This document shows, piece by piece, positions 58,164 to 64,000 of a stretch of 64,000 nt of DNA. The DNA is from Clostridium pasteurianum (GTDB lineage Bacteria > Bacillota > Clostridia > Clostridiales > Clostridiaceae). Numbering within the stretch: the first letter of the stretch is position 1; each line of letters starts with the position of its first letter. The notes beneath the pieces are model-generated. The model made no database searches and was not told the origin of the DNA. It saw only the letters and a list, made by a program, of their open reading frames with translations. The stretch is from NCBI RefSeq assembly GCF_001705235.1, contig NZ_MCGV01000001.1, positions 4,096,181-4,160,180 of the forward strand, written 5' to 3'. The position numbers and the translations under genes are program-made.

Positions 58164-58468
58164 ATGAAAATGACAAATATAGTTATAAGCGTGTATTAGC
58201 TTTATACAGAGGATTTATATTCTAGTGGATAAATTATGCTATAGCATATACAGAGTAGTCTTATTCAAGCTATATAGAAGTAATGCTGGGTTGTAAATAA
58301 AAGATAATGGAGATATGAAAAAATATATGTTATTTATAATTTGTAAATTAGAGCTATAAATATATTTATTTTATTTAAAGTAGCTTTGTTTAAGTGGTTT
58401 AGTTGGTAGTTTATATGGTATTAGTAAACTTTAATACATTAGTCACTTTGTTATATAATATTAAATAA
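58164..58468. other. Gene-free AT-rich spacer
   Basis: About 300 bases without a credible ORF. Nothing recognised apart from AT runs. Confidence 0.5.
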
Positions 58469-58481
58469 AGAGGGTGTAAAA

Positions 58482-58637
58482 ATGGATAATGAACAATATG
58501 ATAAACTTTTAAATGTAATACAAAGTATGTATGAAAATATAATGAAAAGATTTGATAATATTGATAAAAGACTTGACAGTATTAGTAAAAAAGTTAATGA
58601 ACATGAATTAAAATTTCAAAAAATGAAGGAAATATAA
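58482..58637 (+). CDS. Small coiled-coil protein
   Basis: 51 aa: MDNEQYDKLLNVIQSM..., followed by a heptad-like RFDNIDKRLDSISKKV and a charged end. AGAGGGTG lies five bases before ATG 58482. The composition (KRFDNIDKRLD) is common in small phage and plasmid proteins. Function unknown. Confidence 0.65.
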   Translation: MDNEQYDKLLNVIQSMYENIMKRFDNIDKRLDSISKKVNEHELKFQKMKEI

Positions 58638-58835
58638 AACCTTTAAAATTACTATTCCATAAACGTTTATTATATTTATAAAAATAAGTATGAAAGTTAA
58701 TTTTATAGATACTAAATGTAAAGTGTTTAAAAAAACCTTATTTCCTATTATGAAGATATAAGAAGGTAAAATCTCAAATTCTTTATAATAGTATTTATTA
58801 AGATTATACTATTGAAAGCAACAAAATCAGTAAAC

Positions 58836-58903
58836 ACTTTTTTGGGACACCGCATAAGTAAAGGACTAGAGGTCTGTCCAAAAGTGGTATTATAGTAGAG
58901 ATA
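58836..58903. repeat. 68-bp imperfect direct repeat, copy A
   Basis: Matches 61548-61615 at most positions; identical across CTAGAGGTCTGTCCAAAAGT and TATTATAGTAGAGATA. It lies about 40 bases before the start of a small gene. Confidence 0.75.
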
Positions 58904-58943
58904 GGACACAAAAAAATATAAAGAATTAGGAGGAAAATAAATT

Positions 58944-59135
58944 ATGGATACTAACAAAAAAGAGTATCATGAAATACATAAAAAGAATTTAGCTGATTCA
59001 TTAAATTTTTTAGGCTTTAGATATTATAAATTTACCAATTTTTTAGGACAGCAGGTATATAGTTTTAAGAATACAGAAAAATTCAATAAAGCTTTAACGG
59101 GATTATTACAGCTAAGAGCAGAATTAAATAATTAA
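58944..59135 (+). CDS. Small hypothetical protein (DUF5659-like)
   Basis: 63 aa. LADSLNFLGFRYYKFTNFLGQQVYSFKNTEKFNKALTGLLQLRAE has the alternating pattern of DUF5659 and similar small mobile-element proteins (weak recall). AGGAGG precedes ATG 58944. Followed 20 bases later by the 339-aa gene, likely one transcript. Confidence 0.65.
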   Translation: MDTNKKEYHEIHKKNLADSLNFLGFRYYKFTNFLGQQVYSFKNTEKFNKALTGLLQLRAELNN

Positions 59136-59154
59136 CAATTAGGAGAAAATAAAT

Positions 59155-60174
59155 ATGAATATTAACAATTTAGAATTAAATAAAAAATATAAAAATTATA
59201 AAATACTATGTGATGTATTGAAAGAAAAAATAAAAACAGGTAAATCTAAACAGCTACAATTTAAAGAATGGGAAAGGTATTTTACATATCATAAAGATGG
59301 CAATGCTTTTATTATAGATGAAATTTATATTAATCCAAAGGAAAAAATAGATAATCGTGGCAAAGTCGATAATTACAAAGGGATTTATGGTAAATATTTA
59401 GATGTATTAATAGAAAACATATTATTTAAAAAAAATAGCAATGTTATGTATATAACTAGTAATGGCTTGGCAGAATTAACGCATATGGTTAATAAAAATT
59501 ATAAAATGTGTAACGGAAACAGAAAAAAATTTCATAAATATATGCAAAATAAATATAAATCAAATGAACTTGCAGAAAATGATGTGTTTTTCCAAGTAAA
59601 TAGTAAATCAAAAAAAGCTATTGAAAGTTCACTCAATAGATTACAAAGGCAGAAAAAAATTGAATATGATTATTGTTATATAATTTATTATGATAATTAT
59701 GTAGAGAAAAAAACCACTATCTTACAAGAAGAAATAATAATTAATGCAGAAAAAAAGATAATGCAGAAAATGAATATCACCAATAAACAAAAACTTTGGA
59801 AAATAGAATTAAAAGAGAAATTTTATAAAAAAGTAAATGATATTGTGCTGCCTATATTAACCAAAAAAGATGATAGGATAGCAGGATATTACAAAGGTTA
59901 TAAAATTAATCATGTTAATGTAAAAAGGCAAAAAAACATTCAAGAGTATGAAAAGCAATTAAATGAAAAATTTAGTAGCAATGTAATTAAATCCATTAAA
60001 AATGAAGTGAAAAAAGTAAAAGACAAATATCTTCAAGATAAAAGTTGGGGTACAGTTTATTATAAATATGATTCTGATAAAATTAGAGTATCACCAGAAT
60101 ATAGTAACGGTATAGAAAGTATAGTGAAAATATTATTGTCTTATGAAATAGAAAATATAAAAGAAAAAGTTTAA
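59155..60174 (+). CDS. Conserved mobile-element protein of unknown function
   Basis: 339 aa, Lys/Tyr-rich. N-terminal QFKEWERYFTYHKDGNAFIIDEIYINP resembles an N-terminal segment common to uncharacterised proteins on Gram-positive phages and plasmids. The rest is helical with no catalytic motif seen. AGGAGA precedes ATG 59155. Transcription probably ends at the long hairpin that starts seven bases after its stop. Confidence 0.7.
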   Translation: MNINNLELNKKYKNYKILCDVLKEKIKTGKSKQLQFKEWERYFTYHKDGNAFIIDEIYINPKEKIDNRGKVDNYKGIYGKYLDVLIENILFKKNSNVMYITSNGLAELTHMVNKNYKMCNGNRKKFHKYMQNKYKSNELAENDVFFQVNSKSKKAIESSLNRLQRQKKIEYDYCYIIYYDNYVEKKTTILQEEIIINAEKKIMQKMNITNKQKLWKIELKEKFYKKVNDIVLPILTKKDDRIAGYYKGYKINHVNVKRQKNIQEYEKQLNEKFSSNVIKSIKNEVKKVKDKYLQDKSWGTVYYKYDSDKIRVSPEYSNGIESIVKILLSYEIENIKEKV

Positions 60175-60180
60175 CAAAAC

Positions 60181-60252
60181 AGTTGTCACCTTTAGAATAT
60201 ATAATTATACTAAATATATATATTTATTATAGCATTTCTAAAAGTGACAACT
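60181..60252. repeat. Inverted repeat 1 of the hairpin array
   Basis: AGTTGTCACCTTTAGAA (60181-60197) and TTCTAAAAGTGACAACT (60236-60252), one mismatch, around a 38-base AT-only centre; followed by TTTTTAT, so it can serve as a terminator. Confidence 0.85.
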
Positions 60253-60267
60253 TTTTATAACATCAAA

Positions 60268-60357
60268 AAAACGATCGGTTTAGAAACGCTATAATATAAA
60301 TGTATATAGTATTAATACAAATATAATTATATATAGATTTTCTAAACCGGTCGTTTT
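60268..60357. repeat. Inverted repeat 2 of the hairpin array
   Basis: AAAACGATCGGTTTAGAAA (60268-60286) and TTTCTAAACCGGTCGTTTT (60339-60357), one mismatch in 19, around a 52-base AT-rich centre. Confidence 0.85.
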
Positions 60358-60399
60358 CTATAATATACTAACCAACTTACAAATAAAATAAATAAGAGC

Positions 60400-60497
60400 T
60401 TTCTTTCTTGGTTCTTCTTCTTTAGCGAAGGTTCTGCGAATCCGAGCGGTTCTTTTTACCGCTGAATCGCAAAGAAGTTGGTTCAAAGAAAGAAGAA
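60400..60497. repeat. Inverted repeat 3, multi-branch GC-richer structure
   Basis: Outer polypyrimidine/polypurine arms (TTTCTTTCTTGGTTCTTC against GGTTCAAAGAAAGAAGAAC), inner TGCGAATC/GAATCGCA and an apical AGCGGT-TCTTTTT-ACCGCT hairpin (60445-60463). Confidence 0.7.
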
Positions 60498-60542
60498 CAT
60501 TTCATAAATATTAAGTGTCATTGATAGTAATAGGGGACTAAA

Positions 60543-60627
60543 TTTCTTTTCTTTGTATGAACTCATAGTTTTTTGTTCCATTTCATTCCACAAAGGAAAC
60601 TAAGAGCTGACCAACAAAGAAAAGAAA
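60543..60627. repeat. Inverted repeat 4 of the hairpin array
   Basis: TTTCTTTTCTTTGT (60543-60556) and ACAAAGAAAAGAAA (60614-60627), perfect 14-bp arms around a 57-base centre. Confidence 0.75.
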
Positions 60628-60678
60628 CAAAAGAAAGTGGTCTTAACCATTTATTTATAATGATTTTAATTAAAAATT

Positions 60679-60756
60679 AAAAGTTGGCTATTTAAAGATA
60701 CCTATAATAAATATATATTATATAAATATATAGGTACTTTTAAATAGCCAACTTTT
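60679..60756. repeat. Inverted repeat 5 of the hairpin array
   Basis: AAAAGTTGGCTATTTAAA (60679-60696) and TTTAAATAGCCAACTTTT (60739-60756), perfect 18-bp arms; inner ACCTATA/TATAGGT continues the pairing in the AT-rich centre. Ends in TTTTTT. Confidence 0.85.
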
Positions 60757-60970
60757 TTATCAAACTCTTATATATCAATAGTTATAAGCTATTTTTTATT
60801 TATAAGACTGCTTATTAGTTTTTGTATGCGATAAACTAATTAAGGAATGTATAATAACCGATCTTCAATGTGATGGTCAGTTAAATATTTATTATAATTT
60901 TTGTACAAGCTTTATACAGAACAGTTATTAAGTAATAACGTAAAATTATACCATTATCAAGAAAAAATGT

Positions 60971-61537
60971 GTGTATGAACTTGTATCGAGCTTTATCATG
61001 GCTCATATTAGATTAATAGTAATACTATTTAGGATTAATAAAGACTTTAAAACACATAAAATAGTAAGAACTGTATTTTTTAAATATGCTGGTCAGTCAA
61101 AGTCTAGTATTTTTACTTTTATGGATACACCAATGGATTATTTAAATGAAGTATTAAATAAAATTCCTAGAAGTAAACACACAAAAGTGTTGAAGCTAGA
61201 AGACATATGTTGCAAAGGAATAAAGACAAGGGGATATTATAATACACAGATAAGTTTTATGAAAGAAGTTTTTAATAAGGCACAAAGACAAATAAATGGA
61301 GCTAGAATGAATTATGTAAAAGGAGACAAAGAAAGTGAAAGAAAGACAGAAAATATAATAAGGTGGGTTAAAAATGGATTGATAGATAAAATGAAAAATA
61401 AAAATATAATTCCTCAAACAATGAGGGTTATATTATTTAAACTAAATAAAGATTTTAAGAATTGTAAAATGTTAGTACTAAGTGTCTTGTTCGTAACACA
61501 TAAAAAAATGTTATTAGAATGTTTAAAAAGTGTATAA
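60971..61537 (+). CDS. Hypothetical protein with a duplicated end motif
   Basis: 188 aa. The central part (DYLNEVLNKIPRSKHTKVLKLEDICC...QRQINGARMNYVKGDKESERKTENIIRWVKNGL) looks like genuine coding sequence. The N-terminal VILFRINKDFKTHKIVRTVFF recurs at the C-terminus as VILFKLNKDFKNCKMLVLSVLF. No ribosome-binding site is evident before GTG 60971 or ATG 61000-region codons, so the start is uncertain. Unknown function; perhaps a decayed gene. Confidence 0.5.
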   Translation: MYELVSSFIMAHIRLIVILFRINKDFKTHKIVRTVFFKYAGQSKSSIFTFMDTPMDYLNEVLNKIPRSKHTKVLKLEDICCKGIKTRGYYNTQISFMKEVFNKAQRQINGARMNYVKGDKESERKTENIIRWVKNGLIDKMKNKNIIPQTMRVILFKLNKDFKNCKMLVLSVLFVTHKKMLLECLKSV

Positions 61538-61547
61538 AAGTATTGTA

Positions 61548-61615
61548 ACTTTTTTTGAACATCGCATAAATAAAGGGCTAGAGGTCTGTCCAAAAGTACT
61601 ATTATAGTAGAGATA
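61548..61615. repeat. 68-bp imperfect direct repeat, copy B
   Basis: Second copy of 58836-58903. Here TACTAT-T-ATAGTA is a perfect small dyad. It lies at the start of the candidate structured RNA region. Confidence 0.75.
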
Positions 61616-61905
61616 AAATTTCTTTGCTTGAGATATGATTTTGCATGGGTATTTATTATTTTTTGTAATTTAATCATACCAAAACGGGGTTTGGTCAGCC
61701 TACTGGACATAGTAGACCATAAGGAAAAATCAATCAAGTTTAAGGTATAGATTACCTCCTCAAATAGGTTGGTAAAGGTTATAGACTTTCCCTTTATGTG
61801 AAGTATAAGCATCAAAAGTTAAATCATCAGTGTTGCAAGGTAAATATTAAAATTAACAAAAATTAGTACCAGAGCAGGTAGTTTAATCTACTTGCTTTTT
61901 ATTTT
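61600..61905 (+). ncRNA. Candidate structured leader/ncRNA before the GIY-YIG gene
   Basis: About 300 bases between repeat copy B and a terminator hairpin, without a plus-strand gene. GGTCAGCCTACTGGACATAG followed by TAGACC (about 61691-61716) folds as a hairpin, and several short G/C-bearing boxes stand out against the AT background (ACCTCCTC, AGGTTGGT, ACTTTCCC). It could be a small RNA or an attenuating leader. No known family was recognised. Confidence 0.35.
61874..61905 (+). terminator. Intrinsic terminator upstream of the GIY-YIG gene
   Basis: GCAGGTAG (61874-61881), TTTAAT loop, CTACTTGC (61888-61895), TTTTTATTTTAT. It ends a transcript whose only content is the gene-free region 61538-61873. 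Confidence 0.82.
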
Positions 61906-61930
61906 ATAAAAAATTAAGGGGGATATTATT

Positions 61931-62494
61931 ATGAGCAAAGTAAAAATAGGAATTTATTTAATTAAAAATAACATAACAAGAAGAGTAAGAGTTGGTTCTT
62001 CTAAAGATATCAAAAGAAGGTTTAGTAATTATAAAGCAAAGCTTAGAGGCGGTTGTGCTAATAAATTAATGCAGCAGGATTACAACGAATATGGTGAGAA
62101 AAGCTTTGAATTTATAATTTTGAAAGAATGTAATGTAAAGGACTTATACAAAATGGAAAAATATTATTTGGATTTGTATTCGGATTGTGCAATGTATAAT
62201 AAAAATGCTATAAAAAATTTAAATAAGAAAATTAGACGTGGCAAAGAAGCAGCGAATTATAGGCAAAAAAGAAGTGCTATAACAAGTGGAGAAAATAATG
62301 GACATAATACAAAGTTATCAAAAGAAAATGTATTTGAGATTTTAGATATGATTCAGGATGGAGTTAATAAAAATGTAATAGAAATTAAATTTGACATATG
62401 CAAGGGATACACTAACAGGATTGGACATGACAGATGGGTAAAAGAATATAAGGAATGGATGAACAATCATAATAATATTGAAGCGATTGGCTAA
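61931..62494 (+). CDS. GIY-YIG family endonuclease
   Basis: 187 aa. N-terminal GIY-YIG nuclease (about 5-95): KIGIYLIKNNITRRVRVGSSKDIKRRFSNYK, with the second motif degenerated to RVRVGSS, catalytic Arg in DIKRRF, and Glu in YKMEKYYLDLY. The C-terminal TKLSKENVFEILDMIQDGVN looks like a DNA-binding HTH of homing nucleases. AGGGGGA upstream of ATG 61931. A free-standing homing-type nuclease is the best guess. Confidence 0.82.
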   Translation: MSKVKIGIYLIKNNITRRVRVGSSKDIKRRFSNYKAKLRGGCANKLMQQDYNEYGEKSFEFIILKECNVKDLYKMEKYYLDLYSDCAMYNKNAIKNLNKKIRRGKEAANYRQKRSAITSGENNGHNTKLSKENVFEILDMIQDGVNKNVIEIKFDICKGYTNRIGHDRWVKEYKEWMNNHNNIEAIG

Positions 62495-62573
62495 ACCTAC
62501 ATATTGGGACATGTGGTATCCCATATTTTATCTTGAAAATGTAATAAAAGCGAATGAGTGCATTATAAATGAT

Positions 62574-63002
62574 TTAAAATTGAAAGGAAGTTATTTCATT
62601 AATTGCTTTTGTATAAAGATGTATTACTGACAAGATAGACCATTTTAGTAACAATATTATTATAAGATAAATGATAGTTCTAAGTAAGATTTTAGATAGC
62701 AATGTATCTAAAGATTCATCATATGAATCTAAAAAAGAGGTGTTTTCAAAAATCCATATTGTTGCTATGAGCGAAATAGCATGTGGAATAAGCAAGTACA
62801 CTTTTGGAATAGTTAAAGGTGAATTTCCTAATATTTTATAAACATTAAAGATATCAATGAAAGTTGTAATATTCCCTATTACAGGCAAGTTGCTTATTAA
62901 TGAAGAGAATGCATCATTTAAAATAGGAATATTTGATATAGACATAATAATTAATAAAAATATTCCACCAAATAAAACAATAAATTTTTTCGTTTTAATC
63001 AT
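62574..63002 (-). CDS. Small integral membrane protein
   Basis: 142 aa with about four hydrophobic helices (about 6-25, 30-50, 65-90, 108-132). No known family. Encoded on the minus strand between two plus-strand genes; the site before ATG is poor (GGGG touches the start). Confidence 0.55.
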   Translation of the reverse strand: MIKTKKFIVLFGGIFLLIIMSISNIPILNDAFSSLISNLPVIGNITTFIDIFNVYKILGNSPLTIPKVYLLIPHAISLIATIWIFENTSFLDSYDESLDTLLSKILLRTIIYLIIILLLKWSILSVIHLYTKAINEITSFQF

Positions 63003-63090
63003 CCCCTATAAAATTTGTTTGTAGAAGTTATTTTAGTACAAAAAAGTATATACTGTCAAATATTGAACTAATTAGACTCGAGGAATAAAG

Positions 63091-63678
63091 ATGATTAATA
63101 TTATAAAGAAAATCAGAGAATTAAAAAAATTGCCATCACAAAATAAATTCTATTTTGGTGCTATACCAGATAAAAAGGATGATAGAAATTTATTATTTGA
63201 ATATGTAAATAAAGATAGAAAGGAAATTGTAGAGTGCATAGATTATTTAAAGCAAAATATGTATAAAGAAACTTTTGATAATATGAAAATGTATTTGGAC
63301 AGGCAATATGAAGAATACCATTTAAAAAAGTATGAAAGTAATGAAGATGAAAATAAAAAGTTTGTTGATACTGTAGAAGATGCACTTGGTACTGCTAATT
63401 GGATTTTAAGGGATTTATCAAAACGAGAGGTATCTGAATTTATGGGAACAGAATATGCTAGAATTTACTCTAAAATTTATGGATTGGAGAATAACAATGA
63501 AATAGCTCTTGTAAATAGAGGAAAGATAGCATGGTTATATTGAAAAAATATTTACGCGGAACGTATAGAAAAAATAATTAGAAATGGACAAGAACAATGG
63601 GCTTTTATATTTGCTAAGACTAATACTGTTATGGAGCTGCTAAAGCAATTTCATTATAATAATGAACTTAAAATATAA
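63091..63678 (+). pseudogene. Hypothetical gene interrupted by an in-frame TGA
   Basis: The frame from ATG 63091 (RBS AGGAATAAAG, weak) encodes 150 aa and stops at TGA 63541-63543. The same frame then continues for 44 codons (KNIYAERIEKIIRNGQEQWA...LLKQFHYNNELKI) to TAA 63676-63678, with coding-like composition. The TGA follows AWLY, so a TGG-to-TGA change is the simplest explanation. Product unknown. Confidence 0.55.
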
Positions 63679-64000
63679 TAGTTGCTTTAAACAAGTGGCT
63701 TTTGCTATTAGAAAAGTTAAAGAATTAGATTAAAGTAATTCAATGTCAAAATCTTTCACCATGATATTATAATATTAGATACTAAATATGAGTTTCATAC
63801 TGTATGCTGGATTTTACTTTTTTGAAATAAATAAATAATAATAAAGATAGTTAATTAAATATCCTTTATTTGTATTTTTTGTTTAATTATATTACAAGAT
63901 ATAGAACATTATGGGTACAAGTAGTATAATAAAAGAAAAAATGTAAAGGATGCGTTATGAATTGGAACATAGGATAATCCCTAATAAATTGTATAAATAT
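63679..64000. other. Right edge, no gene seen
   Basis: 322 AT-rich bases to the window end without a plausible ORF or RNA gene. The right attachment site of the mobile region is not visible. Confidence 0.5.

Noticed and set aside
61414-61815. Minus-strand 133-aa ORF
   Set aside because: No ribosome-binding site; it overlaps the plus-strand gene, the 68-bp repeat and the candidate RNA. The peptide similarity between repeat copies is noted as a finding instead.
63541-63543. Selenocysteine at the in-frame TGA
   Set aside because: No GC-containing hairpin directly after the TGA and no redox-type context; a nonsense mutation is simpler.

Overview
The window is low-GC, AT-rich chromosomal DNA from an endospore-forming anaerobic Firmicute. 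Gene content and order (spoVD-murE-murF-mraY-spoVE-divIB, sepF-divIVA, pil cluster, efp, spoIIIAA-AH, nusB-folD-xseAB-ispA-OLE-oapA-dxs-tlyA-nadK-argR-recN-spoIVB-spo0A) fit the genus Clostridium, close to the C. acetobutylicum-type arrangement. The species assignment is inferred from synteny recall only.

Positions 1-17,700 hold the cell-wall and division cluster (spoVD, murE, murF, mraY, spoVE, divIB, two DUF881 proteins around sbp, ylmE, sepF, ylmG, divIVA), then mtnN, a DksA/TraR zinc-finger protein, lspA, an RluD-type pseudouridine synthase, and a PyrR-controlled pyrR-uraA pair with an attenuator plus a second PyrR-binding loop at the uraA Shine-Dalgarno site. Positions 18,000-25,700 hold rqcH on the minus strand, a glycan operon (sugar nucleotidyltransferase, GT4 glycosyltransferase, alpha/alpha-barrel-like protein) preceded by a sigma-A promoter and a perfect CIRCE operator, a free-methionine-sulfoxide reductase, and a secreted repeat protein. 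Positions 25,800-32,000 are a compact type IV pilus operon (pilB, pilC, several prepilin-like genes, pilM/N/O-like genes). Then come pepP, efp, the complete spoIIIA operon and asp23.

Positions 40,200-53,500 carry the nusB-to-recN operon. Between ispA and dxs it contains a structured noncoding RNA of about 585 nt, called OLE RNA from its position, closing helices and the adjacent oapA membrane-protein gene. spoIVB and spo0A follow; spo0A has a sigma-H-like promoter overlapping a 0A box.

From about 53,600 to the end the DNA changes character. A tyrosine recombinase sits directly behind spo0A, followed by an HTH protein, an HNH nuclease, a ribbon-helix-helix repressor with tandem-repeat operators in two promoters, orphan genes, a dense array of long inverted repeats, a duplicated 68-bp block, a candidate structured RNA with its own terminator before a GIY-YIG nuclease gene, and a gene broken by an in-frame TGA. 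This looks like an integrated mobile element or prophage remnant; its right end is not visible.

The chromosomal intergenic regions also carry at least three families of dispersed palindromic repeats (MITE-like or REP-like).
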